Made by a program: the position numbers and the translations under genes. The notes under the pieces are model-generated. The model ran no database searches and was not told the origin of the DNA. It saw only the letters and a program-made list of their open reading frames with translations. A stretch of 64,000 nucleotides of DNA from Pseudomonadota bacterium. GTDB lineage: Bacteria > Pseudomonadota > Alphaproteobacteria > Sphingomonadales > Sphingomonadaceae. Positions 51,697 to 60,703 of this stretch are shown here, one piece after another. The stretch covers positions 62,001-126,000 of the forward strand of contig JAEXFD010000057.1 in NCBI GenBank assembly GCA_023400405.1, in the 5' to 3' direction. Numbering within the stretch: position 1 is the first letter of the stretch; the number at the start of each line of letters is the position of its first letter.

Positions 51697-52593
51697 TTAG
51701 GCGGCCGTGCCGCGCGCGAGGTTGCGCAGCGTGGCGAGCGCTTCTTCGAGGCCGCGCGACTGTTCGACGCGCTTGGCCGGCACGGGTGCCGGAGTCGCGA
51801 ACCCCGAACGGCCCACGCCGCGCTCGAGCCGGTCGAGCAGCGCATGGACCGACGCCTCGGTTTCCGGGCGCGCGATCGGTTCGGCGGCGGCAGCGGGCCG
51901 GCGGGCGGCCGGCTTGGGCCGCACTGGCGGCTTGAGCTCGAAGACTTCGAACCGCTCGCCCGCGTCGAACACGGTCGGGCGCGGCGCGGGGCGGAGCGGG
52001 GCAACCGGCATGGCGGGCGCCGCCGGCTGGGCCGGGATCGCGCCCGGATCATAGGCCGAGAGCGGCTGGTCGAGATCGGCAGGCAGCGCCTGCTCGCTCG
52101 GGCGTGAAATCGGCAGCGGCGTGGCCTCGGCGACCGGCTTGCGAAGGGGCAGGATCACCTGGGACTCCGGTTCGGGGGATGGCGCAGCGGCAGGCGCCGC
52201 GCGGACTTCGAGAAAGGGCATGCCGAGATCGCGGGTGGCGAGCAGCGGCGGGCGCGGCGGCGCATCGGGATGCGCGTCGGCGCGGCGGAGCACCGGCATC
52301 GGCACTGCCTGAGCGTCCGCGCTCTCCGCCTCGCCGGGGCCGAGCACGATGCCGCGCGAGCCGAGCAGGATGAAGGCGCAGAGCCAGGAAAAGGCGCCGA
52401 CGAAGCCGCCCAGGCCGAGCGCCAGCAGGACGCGCGCGGTGGCGCCGAGCGGCGGTTCGGCTGCCGCGATCACCGAAGGCAGTCCCGCGTCCGTCACCAG
52501 CGCTTCGAGCGTGTCAGCCGGCGCGGCGACGATGCCGAGTGCCGTCAGCACGCCCAGCACCAGCGCGATCGTCGGCGCCAGCGGCAGGTTCAT
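51697..52593 (-). CDS. Hypothetical membrane protein with Pro/Ala-rich cytoplasmic part
   Basis: 298 residues. Two membrane helices in the first 80 residues (LAPTIALVLGVLTALGIVAA and VLLALGLGGFVGAFSWLCAF) are followed by a long proline-, alanine- and arginine-rich region and a short C-terminal helix (ASVHALLDRLERGV, LEEALATLRNLA). I do not recognise a family. It overlaps the start of the glycosyltransferase stop (ATGA, 52590-52593), so it is cotranscribed with the exosortase-type glycosyltransferase. Confidence 0.7.
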   Translation of the reverse strand: MNLPLAPTIALVLGVLTALGIVAAPADTLEALVTDAGLPSVIAAAEPPLGATARVLLALGLGGFVGAFSWLCAFILLGSRGIVLGPGEAESADAQAVPMPVLRRADAHPDAPPRPPLLATRDLGMPFLEVRAAPAAAPSPEPESQVILPLRKPVAEATPLPISRPSEQALPADLDQPLSAYDPGAIPAQPAAPAMPVAPLRPAPRPTVFDAGERFEVFELKPPVRPKPAARRPAAAAEPIARPETEASVHALLDRLERGVGRSGFATPAPVPAKRVEQSRGLEEALATLRNLARGTAA

Positions 52594-53831
52594 GCCCGCA
52601 CCCGTGCGGAAGGGAATCGCGACTCGCGCATGCGGGCGATTGTGCCGAGCTTTTGGTAAACGGATTCATAACGACCCACGTTCACCGCCCAGCTCCGCTC
52701 GGTTTCGACGAAAGACCGGGCTCGTTCCCGGCGGGAGTCCCAAGCGTCGCGCCGCGCGAACAGTTCCGCCACCGAAGCGGCCAGCGCCGCAGGATCGTCG
52801 GGCGCGAACAGCGTGCCGGTCTCGCCGTCGCGGATCAGCTCGCGGTGCCCGCCCACGTCGGATGCCGCAACCAGCCGGCGCTGCGCCATCGCTTCCAAAG
52901 GCTTGAGCGGAGTCACCAGATCGGTGAGCCGCATATGCTTCCGCGGATAAACGAGAACGTCCACAATGCTATAATAGCGCTCGACCTGCTGGTGCGGCAC
53001 CCGGCCGACGAATTGGATGCGATCGGCCACCGGCGAGGCCTCGGCCTGCGCCCGCAGCGCCGCCTCCATCGGTCCGCCGCCGACCATCACCAGCTGCATC
53101 GCCGGCCGTGCCGCGACCAGCGCCGGCATCGCCGCAATCAGCCCGTCCAGCCCCTCATAATCGTAGAAGCTGCCGATGAAGCCGATCGTCTCGGCGCCGA
53201 GCAGCCCGAGTTCGGCGGCCAGTCCCTGGTCATAGGGCAGCGGCTCGCCGAACAGGGTGAGGTCGACGCCGTTGGGCGAGATCATGATCTTGTCGCCGTC
53301 GATCCCGCGCGCGACCAGGTCGCGCTTCAGTCCCTCGCAGATCACTGCCACGGCATCGGCCTGGCGCACCGCCCGCGTCTCGAGCGCCCGCGTCGCGCGA
53401 TATTTGAGGCTGCCCTCGCGCCCCGTGCCGTTGCCGACCGCGGCATCCTCCCAAAAAGCGCGGATCTCGTAGAGCAGGGGCAGGCCGAGCCGGTTCGCCA
53501 CGCGCTGCGCGGCCATCGCGTCGAGCACTGGCGAATGGGCGTGGAGGATCTCGGGCCGCCATTCGCGTGCCACCGCCTCGATCCGCCGCGCGAACGCCGC
53601 GACCTCGCGCAACTCGCCGATCACCGGCGGCCCCGAATTGACGCGCGGAGTGCGGAAGAAGCGGATGCCGTCGAACGTCTCCTCGTCGGCATCGAACTTG
53701 CCATGCCGCGGCCCGGTCACCGCCGCCACGTCCCAGCCGCGCGCCATCTGCGCCTTGAGGATCGCGCGGGTGCGGAACGTGTAGCCGCTGTGCAGCGGCA
53801 GGCCGTGATCGAGGACATGGAGGATCCGCAT
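52590..53831 (-). CDS. Exosortase-A-associated group 1 glycosyltransferase (TIGR04063-like)
   Basis: 413-residue GT4-fold glycosyltransferase. The N-terminus MRILHVLDHGLPLHSGYTFR is the hallmark of the PEP-CTERM/exosortase A-associated family. NDP-sugar-binding GT4 motifs follow: ISPNGVDLTLFGEPLP, IGFIGSFYDYEGLDGLI, and the E-x7-E region RLTDLVTPLKPLEAMAQ. The ATG at 53831 is preferred over one eight codons upstream because the family begins at MRIL. It faces, on the other strand, the O-glycosylation ligase gene, so the two are divergent. Confidence 0.9.
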   Translation of the reverse strand: MRILHVLDHGLPLHSGYTFRTRAILKAQMARGWDVAAVTGPRHGKFDADEETFDGIRFFRTPRVNSGPPVIGELREVAAFARRIEAVAREWRPEILHAHSPVLDAMAAQRVANRLGLPLLYEIRAFWEDAAVGNGTGREGSLKYRATRALETRAVRQADAVAVICEGLKRDLVARGIDGDKIMISPNGVDLTLFGEPLPYDQGLAAELGLLGAETIGFIGSFYDYEGLDGLIAAMPALVAARPAMQLVMVGGGPMEAALRAQAEASPVADRIQFVGRVPHQQVERYYSIVDVLVYPRKHMRLTDLVTPLKPLEAMAQRRLVAASDVGGHRELIRDGETGTLFAPDDPAALAASVAELFARRDAWDSRRERARSFVETERSWAVNVGRYESVYQKLGTIARMRESRFPSARVRA

Positions 53832-53916
53832 GCCCCCGCCCTGCCACGCCAGCACTTAACGCGGCGTCAACCGCAGCGGGTTAGGAATGAACTCAGGAAG
53901 GAGCGCGGGTACCCCG

Positions 53917-54063
53917 ATGATCGACAATTTCGCGCTGGGGATCAGCCACGGGCTGATGCTGCTCGCCGCCTTCCTGCTGCTGCGCCGCCCGGACCTCGAC
54001 GACGAGTCGCAGCCGGCCGAGGACAAGGGCAAGAAGCGCCGCTGGGGCAAGCCCGGTGCGTGA
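53917..54063 (+). CDS. Small membrane protein in exosortase-type glycan locus
   Basis: 48 residues: IDNFALGISHGLMLLAAFLL followed by LRRPDLDDESQPAEDK and a basic tail GKKRRWGKPGA. One membrane helix. AGGAAGGAG lies 12-13 bases before the ATG. The stop overlaps the GTG start of the ligase gene by eight bases. A small partner of the ligase is plausible; short and not provable from sequence alone. Confidence 0.6.
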   Translation: MIDNFALGISHGLMLLAAFLLLRRPDLDDESQPAEDKGKKRRWGKPGA

Positions 54064-55408
54064 CCTCGCCTTTATCGGCTTCCTGCTCGCACTGTTCGGG
54101 ATGGGCTTTCGCAAGCCGTTCCTGTTCGTGCTCGCCTATGCCTATATCGACATCGTCTCGCCGCAGCGGCTGACGTACCTCCTGCTCAATTCGATGCCGA
54201 TCTCGCTGATCGCCGTGGCGCTGGCGGTGCTCGGCTGGGCGGCGATGGACGACAAGAAGGACGTGCGCATCGCCCCGCGCCAGGGGCTGATCCTGCTGCT
54301 CCTCGCCTATTGCTTCTACACCACGCTCAACGCCGATTTCAAAGTCGAGGCGCTCGACAAATGGGATTGGGTCTGGAAGGCGCTGGCCTTCGCCGCCTTC
54401 CTGCCGCTCACTTTGCGCACCAAGCTGCGCATCGAGAGCCTGCTGCTCTTCATGATCCTTTCGGCCGCCTCGATCATCATCGTCGGCGGGATCAAGACGC
54501 TGGGATCGGGCGGCGGCTATGGCGAACTCAACCTGATGGTCGCCAACAATTCGGGCCTGTACGAAGGCTCGACCATCTCCACCGTGGCGATCGCGATCAT
54601 CCCGCTGATCGTCTGGTTCACGCGCTTCGGCACGATCTTCCCGCCCGATTGGAAGGTGAAGGCGTTCTGCTATGCGCTTATCTTCGCGTGCCTGCTGATC
54701 CCGGTCGGCACCTCCACCCGCACCGGCCTGCTCTGCATCGGCCTGCTCGCGCTGCTGATGATCCGCGATACCAAGCGCAAGGTCGTCTATCTCGCCGCGC
54801 TCGGCTGCCTCGGCCTCGCCGCCGTGCCCTTCCTCCCCTCCTCGTTCACCGAGCGGATGGGCACGATCAAGACCTATCAGGCCGATGCCTCGGCCTCGAC
54901 CCGGCTCGCGGTGTGGCAGTGGACGATGGACTATGTGAAGACCCATCCGATGGGCGGCGGCTTCGAGGCCTATCGCCAGAACCGCATCCGCTACGAAAAG
55001 GTCGCCGTGGAAGGCGAAGGCGCCGGCCAGACCAAGGTCGATCGCAGCCTGGAAGTCGATCAGGCGCGCGCCTATCACAGCGCCTATTTCGAAATGCTCG
55101 GCGAACAGGGCTATCCCGGCCTCGCGATCTGGCTGCTGATCAACCTGATCGGCATCGTGCGCATGGAAGTGCTGCGCCAGCGCTATCGCCGGCCCGAGCC
55201 GGGGCAGGAATGGATCGCCCCGCTCGCCTCGGCGCTGCAGAACGCGCACATCGTCTACATGCTCGGCGCGACCTTCATCGCGATCGCCTTCCAGCCCTTC
55301 GTCTATATGCTGATCGGCGCCCAGATCGGGCTCGACACCTATTGCGCCCGCAAGCGCGCCGAGCGCGACTGGCGGCCGCTGCGCAGGGCGAAGCCGGCGC
55401 TGGCATGA
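54056..55408 (+). CDS. O-glycosylation ligase, exosortase-A system-associated (TIGR03097-like, Wzy/WaaL fold)
   Basis: 450 residues with about ten membrane helices and a large periplasmic loop. The N-terminus MRDLAFIGFLLALFGMGFRK followed by PFLFVLAYAYIDIVSPQR is diagnostic of the exosortase-associated ligase family; the O-antigen-ligase loop includes TRLAVWQWTMDYVKTHPMGG and ARAYHSAYFEMLGEQGYPG. GTG start at 54056, overlapping the small upstream ORF, and ATGA overlap with the acyltransferase after it. Expected to transfer lipid-linked glycan onto a polymer or protein in the periplasm. Confidence 0.92.
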   Translation: MRDLAFIGFLLALFGMGFRKPFLFVLAYAYIDIVSPQRLTYLLLNSMPISLIAVALAVLGWAAMDDKKDVRIAPRQGLILLLLAYCFYTTLNADFKVEALDKWDWVWKALAFAAFLPLTLRTKLRIESLLLFMILSAASIIIVGGIKTLGSGGGYGELNLMVANNSGLYEGSTISTVAIAIIPLIVWFTRFGTIFPPDWKVKAFCYALIFACLLIPVGTSTRTGLLCIGLLALLMIRDTKRKVVYLAALGCLGLAAVPFLPSSFTERMGTIKTYQADASASTRLAVWQWTMDYVKTHPMGGGFEAYRQNRIRYEKVAVEGEGAGQTKVDRSLEVDQARAYHSAYFEMLGEQGYPGLAIWLLINLIGIVRMEVLRQRYRRPEPGQEWIAPLASALQNAHIVYMLGATFIAIAFQPFVYMLIGAQIGLDTYCARKRAERDWRPLRRAKPALA

Positions 55409-56499
55409 CGGGCGAGCTCAGGGCCCTCACCAGCGTGCGCGGGATCGCCGCGTGGTTCGTCGTGCTCTTCCACATCCGCAAGTGGATCGCCGGGCTGCCC
55501 GAAGCCGCGCTGGCGGTGCTCGCCAAGGGCTATCTCGCGGTCGATTTCTTCTTCCTGCTCTCCGGCTTCGTCATCTGGATGAGCTATGCCGAGCGCATCC
55601 GCAGCGGCGGCCTCGCCGCAATCCCCGGCTTTCTCCAGCGCCGCGTCGCGCGGATCTGGCCGCTGCACTTGTTCATGCTCGGCTTCGCGGTAGCCCTCGC
55701 GCTGGCCCTGGCGCTGACCGGCCGGGCGAGCGACCATTTCCCCTGGCACGAGCTGCCGCTGCACCTGCTGCTGCTCCAGAATTGGGGCTTCACTTCCGCG
55801 CTGACCTGGAACGATCCGGCCTGGTCGATCTCGTGCGAGCTTGCCGCCTATCTGCTCTTCCCGCTGCTCGCACTCGCGATCGACTGGCGGCGGGTGCCGA
55901 GCTGGGCCGTGGTCGCCGCGATCGCCGGCCTGCTCGCGTTGCTGCATGCCGTCTTCGCCAGCCACGGCGCCACCGCGCTGGGCCAGGCGATCCCCAGCCT
56001 CGGCCTCATCCGCTGCATCCTCGAATTCGCCAGCGGCACCGCCGTCGCCGCGCTCTGGCTGCGCTGGCGGGAGCGCTGGCGCCTCCCCGCCGTCGGCGCG
56101 TTGCTCACCGCCGTCGCGCTGTTCGTCGCCTGGTCCGCCGGCCTGGCCGAGACGCTCGCCGTGCCCCCCGCCTTCGCCGCCATGCTGCTCTTCCTCGCGT
56201 TGACGTCAGGTCGCAACGGCAACCCGCTCGAAGCCGCCCCACTCCACGCCCTCGGCGAGATCAGCTACGCGACCTACCTGTCGCACTATCTCCTGTGGTT
56301 CGCGTTCAAGCTCGCCTTCGTCCCGGACGCGCATGCCGTCGGCTGGCCGCTGATCGCGGCGTTCCTGCTGCTCGTCCTCGCCAGCTCGGCGGCGCTCTAC
56401 CATGGGGTCGAGCGCCCCGCGCAGCGCTGGGTCAATCGGCTTCGTCTTCCCCAGCCTCGCTCGCCACCGAACGCAGCGCCGCGATCACCGCGCGGTTGA
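55405..56499 (+). CDS. Acyltransferase-3 family membrane protein
   Basis: 364 residues with about ten membrane helices. LTSVRGIAAWFVVLFHIRKW carries the catalytic histidine of the family near residue 23; FFFLLSGFVIWMSYA and RVARIWPLHLFMLGFA are the next conserved parts, and ISYATYLSHYLLWF the late one. It modifies surface polysaccharides with acetyl or other acyl groups. The start overlaps the ligase stop (ATGA). The 3' end runs 68 bases into the convergent PfpI gene, so its last 20 or so residues (Arg/Pro-rich) are unusual. Confidence 0.9.
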   Translation: MTGELRALTSVRGIAAWFVVLFHIRKWIAGLPEAALAVLAKGYLAVDFFFLLSGFVIWMSYAERIRSGGLAAIPGFLQRRVARIWPLHLFMLGFAVALALALALTGRASDHFPWHELPLHLLLLQNWGFTSALTWNDPAWSISCELAAYLLFPLLALAIDWRRVPSWAVVAAIAGLLALLHAVFASHGATALGQAIPSLGLIRCILEFASGTAVAALWLRWRERWRLPAVGALLTAVALFVAWSAGLAETLAVPPAFAAMLLFLALTSGRNGNPLEAAPLHALGEISYATYLSHYLLWFAFKLAFVPDAHAVGWPLIAAFLLLVLASSAALYHGVERPAQRWVNRLRLPQPRSPPNAAPRSPRG

Positions 56500-57001
56500 A
56501 GGCGGGGATGTCGTCGGGCTTGCGGCTGGTGATGAGGTTGTCGTCGACCACCACTTCCTCATCGACCACGTCGGCGCCAGCATTGGCGAGGTCGGTGCGC
56601 ACCGAAGGCCAGCTCGTCGCGCGCCGGCCATCGACCACGTCGGCCTCGACCAGCAGCCAGGGCGCATGGCAGATCGCCGCGACGATCTTGTCGTCGTCCA
56701 TGAACTCGCCGACGATCTCCACCGCGCGCTCGTTCATCCTCAGCTTGTCCGGATTGCCGACGCCGCCCGGCAGCACCAGCGCGTCGTAATCGGCGCTATC
56801 CACCGCATCGATCGTCGTGTCCGGCGTGATGCTCTCGCCCTTCTCGCCCTGCTTCTCGCCGGTGATCGGATCGGTCTTCAGCGAGGCCAGCGTCACTTGC
56901 ACGCCGGCGTCGATCAGCGCCTGACGCGGCTGCATCAGCTCGTCCTGCTCGAAGCCGTCGGTCGCCATCATCAGCACGCGCATTTGAGTGAGGTCGGTCA
57001 T
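56432..57001 (-). CDS. PfpI/DJ-1 family type 1 glutamine amidotransferase-like protein
   Basis: 189 residues. MRVLMMATDGFEQDELMQPR, DALVLPGGVGNPDKLR and the nucleophile elbow KIVAAICHAPWLLVEADVV (cysteine followed by histidine) match the PfpI/YhbO stress-protease or deglycase subgroup. The second ATG (57001) is chosen since GGGAG lies 7-8 bases upstream, while the first ATG (57007) would start within two bases of it. Its 3' end overlaps the acyltransferase gene on the opposite strand. Confidence 0.92.
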   Translation of the reverse strand: MTDLTQMRVLMMATDGFEQDELMQPRQALIDAGVQVTLASLKTDPITGEKQGEKGESITPDTTIDAVDSADYDALVLPGGVGNPDKLRMNERAVEIVGEFMDDDKIVAAICHAPWLLVEADVVDGRRATSWPSVRTDLANAGADVVDEEVVVDDNLITSRKPDDIPAFNRAVIAALRSVASEAGEDEAD

Positions 57002-57104
57002 CGTCATTCTCCCGGAGAGTCAGCGACCTGAACCGGCCGCGCGTCCCGCGGTTCCGGAACGAAGCGACGGGACGCGCATTGACTGCGGCACCGCGAGGAG
57101 GCCC

Positions 57105-58136
57105 ATGACCAGCGAGACGCACAGCGATCCGATCGTCTATGTCGATGATCACCAGCCCGGCATCACCCGCCGCAAGATGCGCCACGGCTGGGGCTATTGG
57201 GACGCCGAGGGACATCGCATCACGAACCGCGACGAGATCGACCGGCTCAATGCGATCGGCCTGCCCCCCGCCTATCGCGACGCCTGGTTCTGTCCCGATG
57301 CCAACGGCCATATCCAGGCGGTCGGCTGGGACGAGAAGGGCCGCAAGCAGTATCGCTATCACACCGGCTTTCGCGAAGCGCAGGAGGCGGCGAAGTACGA
57401 TCGCTGCGGCAGCTTCGGCGCGCATTTGCCCAAGCTGCGCGCCCGGGTCGAACGCGACCTCAAGCTGCGCGGCCTGTGCCGCGAAAAGGCCGTCGCCGCC
57501 GTCGTCCGCCTGCTCGATCTCGGCACGATCCGCGTCGGCAACGAACAATATGCCCAGGCCAACAAGAGCTTCGGCGCCACGACGTTGCGCAAGCGCCACG
57601 CCAAGGTGAAGGGCAGCACGCTGAAGCTCCAGTTCCGCGCCAAATCGGGCAAGCTGCGCATCATGACGATCACCGACGGCTCGCTCAGCCGCTTCGTCAA
57701 GAAATGCCAGGACCTGCCCGGCCAGCACCTGTTCCGCTGGGTCGACGAGCATGGCGAGACGCACCCCGTCACCTCGACCGACGTCAACGCCTATATCCGC
57801 GAAGCGACCGGCGAGGACTTCACCGCCAAGCATTTCCGCACCTGGGGCGCCAGCGTGATCGCGTTCGAGGCGCTTGCCTGTTCGCCCGCCTATATTGGCA
57901 TCAAGGCGATGCTTGAGCCGGTGACGGAGGCGCTGGGCAACACGCCGTCGATCGCCCGCAAATCCTATGTCCATCCCGCGCTGGTCGCGCTCGCCAAGGA
58001 TCGCCAGGCCCAGGCAAGCTTTCGTGAGGGGCTCCACTTGCCGCGCACCTCGCGCTATCTGAACCGATACGAGCGCGGCTTGGTCGCCTTCCTCCAGGGC
58101 CTCGCCACCGATCACCAGCCCCGAAAGGCCGCATGA
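57105..58136 (+). CDS. DNA topoisomerase IB
   Basis: 343-residue eukaryotic-like (type IB) topoisomerase found in bacteria, relaxing supercoils through a 3'-phosphotyrosyl link. RKMRHGWGYWDAEGHRITNR, INAIGLPPAYRDAW-like, FGAHLPKLRARVERDLKLRG, KVKGSTLKLQFRAKSGK with the catalytic lysine, TAKHFRTWGASVIA and the tyrosine in SIARKSYVHPAL are all present. GAGGAGG lies just before the ATG at 57105. The stop overlaps the MscS start (ATGA). Confidence 0.95.
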   Translation: MTSETHSDPIVYVDDHQPGITRRKMRHGWGYWDAEGHRITNRDEIDRLNAIGLPPAYRDAWFCPDANGHIQAVGWDEKGRKQYRYHTGFREAQEAAKYDRCGSFGAHLPKLRARVERDLKLRGLCREKAVAAVVRLLDLGTIRVGNEQYAQANKSFGATTLRKRHAKVKGSTLKLQFRAKSGKLRIMTITDGSLSRFVKKCQDLPGQHLFRWVDEHGETHPVTSTDVNAYIREATGEDFTAKHFRTWGASVIAFEALACSPAYIGIKAMLEPVTEALGNTPSIARKSYVHPALVALAKDRQAQASFREGLHLPRTSRYLNRYERGLVAFLQGLATDHQPRKAA

Positions 58137-59296
58137 ACAACAGCATCGCATTCCCGAAGGGCGACGATCTCCAGGTCCAGGCGAGCAGCTTCGTCACCGT
58201 CTCCGCCCAGTGGATCCAGGATCACTGGTTCAACATCCTGATCGCGGCGGGGGCCGGCGTCGCCGTCTTCTTCCTGCTCCACCTCGTCCGGGCGTGGAGC
58301 CTCAGGCTGTGCCGGCGCGGCCAGGGCGTCGCGAACTGGTATTCGATCATCGGCCGCGCGCTCGGCAAGACCGGCAATTTCTTCATCGTGATGACTGCGA
58401 TCCGGCTGGTCAGCGGCTATTCCGGCGCGCCGCAGATGGTCGAGACGACGATACATTTCCTCTTCACCATCGCCTCGGTGTTCCAGGCCGCGATCTGGGT
58501 GCGGGAGATCATCTTCGGCATGGTCGAGCATCGCACCGCCGGCGCCGAAGTCGGCACCGGGCTCACCAGCGCGATGGGAATCATCCGCCTGCTCGTCACC
58601 ATCACCCTGTTCGCGATCGCGCTGGTGATGGTGCTGTCGAACCTCGGGGTGAACGTCACCGGCCTCGTCGCCGGCCTCGGCGTCGGCGGCATCGCGATCG
58701 GCCTCGCCGCCCAGGGCATTTTCGGCGACCTGATCGCGGCGCTGTCGATCATCTTCGATCGGCCCTTCCGCGTCGGCGAGACGATCAAATACGATAGCAC
58801 GACGGGGACGATCGAAGGCATCGGACTCAAATCGACTCGGGTCCGCTCGGTCGATGGCGAGTTGCGCATCATCTCGAACCGGCAGCTGCTCGACAAGGAG
58901 ATCCAGAATCTCAGCGACCGCGTCCATGTCCGCTTCGCCTGGATGCTCGGCGTCGCCTATGAGACGCCGCCGGAAAAGCTCGATCGCATCCCGGCGATGC
59001 TCAAGGAGATCGCCGAGGCCAACGGCGCCAGCGCGCCGCGCGCCGGCTTCGCCAATTTCTCGGCGAGCACGCTCGATTTCGAGCTGATCGTCGATGTCGA
59101 GGGCGACTGGAGCATCGGCCACCCGACGCGCGACCGCATCGCCACTGCGATCCTGCGCCGCTTCGCCGAGGAAAAGATCGCGCTCGCCTATCCCACTCAG
59201 ACGACGTTCACCGCGGCGCCCGACGGCACGCTGATCTACCCCTATCCCGAGGTGCAGCCGGTCATGCGCGTCGACAAGGGCAAGGACGAGGCCTGA
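58133..59296 (+). CDS. MscS-family small-conductance mechanosensitive channel
   Basis: 387 residues. Four or five N-terminal helices, the pore helix LVAGLGVGGIAIGLAAQGIF and the beta domain DLIAALSIIFDRPFRVGETI, with later GTIEGIGLKSTRVRSVDGEL. Longer N-terminus than E. coli MscS. Translationally coupled to topoisomerase IB by an ATGA overlap; a functional link between the two is not obvious. Confidence 0.93.
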   Translation: MNNSIAFPKGDDLQVQASSFVTVSAQWIQDHWFNILIAAGAGVAVFFLLHLVRAWSLRLCRRGQGVANWYSIIGRALGKTGNFFIVMTAIRLVSGYSGAPQMVETTIHFLFTIASVFQAAIWVREIIFGMVEHRTAGAEVGTGLTSAMGIIRLLVTITLFAIALVMVLSNLGVNVTGLVAGLGVGGIAIGLAAQGIFGDLIAALSIIFDRPFRVGETIKYDSTTGTIEGIGLKSTRVRSVDGELRIISNRQLLDKEIQNLSDRVHVRFAWMLGVAYETPPEKLDRIPAMLKEIAEANGASAPRAGFANFSASTLDFELIVDVEGDWSIGHPTRDRIATAILRRFAEEKIALAYPTQTTFTAAPDGTLIYPYPEVQPVMRVDKGKDEA

Positions 59297-59328
59297 GGGG
59301 CCCGCCCCTTCCGCCTTTCCTTCTAATC

Positions 59329-59429
59329 CCCCTCCCGCTTTCGCGGGAGGGGCTTAGGGGAGGGCTCTTCTTCTAACCCCCCGAAAGCAAAGTCCCCTCC
59401 CCCGGCCCCTCCCGCAAAAGCGAGAGGGG
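59329..59429. repeat. GC-rich hairpin repeats after the mechanosensitive channel gene
   Basis: Two related hairpins: CCCCTCCCGC-TTTC-GCGGGAGGGG (59329-59352) and CCCCTCCCGC-AAAA-GCGAGAGGGG (59406-59429). Such CCCCTCCC-type hairpins are common between sphingomonad genes. They lie between convergent stops (59296 and 59457) and probably end transcription from both sides. Confidence 0.7.
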
Positions 59430-59456
59430 AGCGAAGAAGGATGGGGAGATGCCCGA

Positions 59457-60410
59457 TCAAATCACATCCTGCTCCTCGCGCCGGCCCACCAGCCGTTTGA
59501 AGAAGCTCCACACCGCCGCGCCGCCCGCCGCGATGCCGAGCAGGATCACCTTGCCGAACTTGAGGATGATCGCGAGCAGCCCGACCTTCTTGACCACCGC
59601 CAGGCCGACACCGCCCGCGACCAGCCCGGCCAGGCCATATTCCGCCGCCTTGTCGGTCGAGGAATTGAAGTCGGTATAGCCGGCCCCCGGCTCGAAGCTC
59701 GCCGCCTTGCCGAAATCCGCCGCCGCGGCGCGCACGTCGGGCAGCGCCGACATCGCCGAGACCATGTTGAGGCTCAGCACCCCGGTCCGACCGAGCAGTC
59801 GCACATCATAATTCAGTCCGTGATCGGCATTGCCTTCCTCGGCTAGCTCGCGCGCCCAGATCAGCGAATGGCTCGCCTTGTCGTACGAAGGCGGCTGCGC
59901 CCAGCCGACCAGCGTGATCGCCGGAAAGCCCTGCGCCTTGCGCTGCTCGTTGTCGGCGGCGTCGCCCGCCTTCATGTCGGCGAGCACCTTGTCGTAATCC
60001 TGGGTGTCGGCGTCCTTGTCGGAGACATGGCCGCTGTCCTGATAGGTGATCACCGCGCCCCACAGATTGTCGAAGGCGTTGGCGTTCTTCTCCATCACCA
60101 TGCCGAGCACATTCGACACCGAATCGGGCGGGTTGCGCCAGACGTCGGTCAGAACGCGCTTGGCGTCCTCGGCAGGCAGGAAATAATAGCGCTCGCCGAG
60201 ATGGAGCACGGCCTTGGCGGCAGGCACCTTCACGTCGCCATTTTGGGGATGGAGGCTTGCCAGGAACTGCTCGGCCTTGGGCGACAATTTGGCCGGCTTG
60301 GCGCTTTCCGCCGCGCCTCCCTTCCCGTCCGCCTTGTCCGCCGCGCCGCTCGGGGCGGCCAGCATCGCCATTGCCAGCGCGATCGCGCCGGTTCCCATCC
60401 GTATCCGCAT
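59457..60410 (-). CDS. DUF2167 membrane protein
   Basis: 317 residues. Signal peptide RIRMGTGAIALAMAMLAAPS (cut near GAA). The DUF2167 domain spans most of the protein: AVLHLGERYYFLPAEDAKRV, WGAVITYQDSGHVSDKDADT, AQPPSYDKASHSLIWARELA, then a hydrophobic pair (AEYGLAGLVAGGVGLAVVKK, LLAIILKFGKVILLG). The ATG at 60410 with AGAGGGGAAATC upstream is preferred over one 68 codons earlier. Function unknown. Confidence 0.88.
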   Translation of the reverse strand: MRIRMGTGAIALAMAMLAAPSGAADKADGKGGAAESAKPAKLSPKAEQFLASLHPQNGDVKVPAAKAVLHLGERYYFLPAEDAKRVLTDVWRNPPDSVSNVLGMVMEKNANAFDNLWGAVITYQDSGHVSDKDADTQDYDKVLADMKAGDAADNEQRKAQGFPAITLVGWAQPPSYDKASHSLIWARELAEEGNADHGLNYDVRLLGRTGVLSLNMVSAMSALPDVRAAAADFGKAASFEPGAGYTDFNSSTDKAAEYGLAGLVAGGVGLAVVKKVGLLAIILKFGKVILLGIAAGGAAVWSFFKRLVGRREEQDVI

Positions 60411-60703
60411 GATTTCCCCTCTGTTTGCCGAGTCGGCCCCGGCACAATTGGCCTGCATGCAGGCAGCTTCGTCAAGCGGGCACGCCGCCTCGCTTCCGAT
60501 TCGCCGCCGCAGCACCGCCGAACTCGAAGGGATTAGAAGATCGGGTTCGGGCCTTTGCCCGCCATTCTGCTGAATTCCGCTTGGCAGCGACGTTACGTCG
60601 GCCAGCTTTTTCAAATTCTCGGTCGGGTGAGGCTTGCAGGAGGCCGGTCGGGTTCACTAGATGGCTTCGGCGATGCAGCAAAATCGCGCGAGAGGATAGC
60701 CGG

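Noticed and set aside
53942..55249. 435-codon leftward open frame
   Set aside because: Antisense to the O-glycosylation ligase gene.
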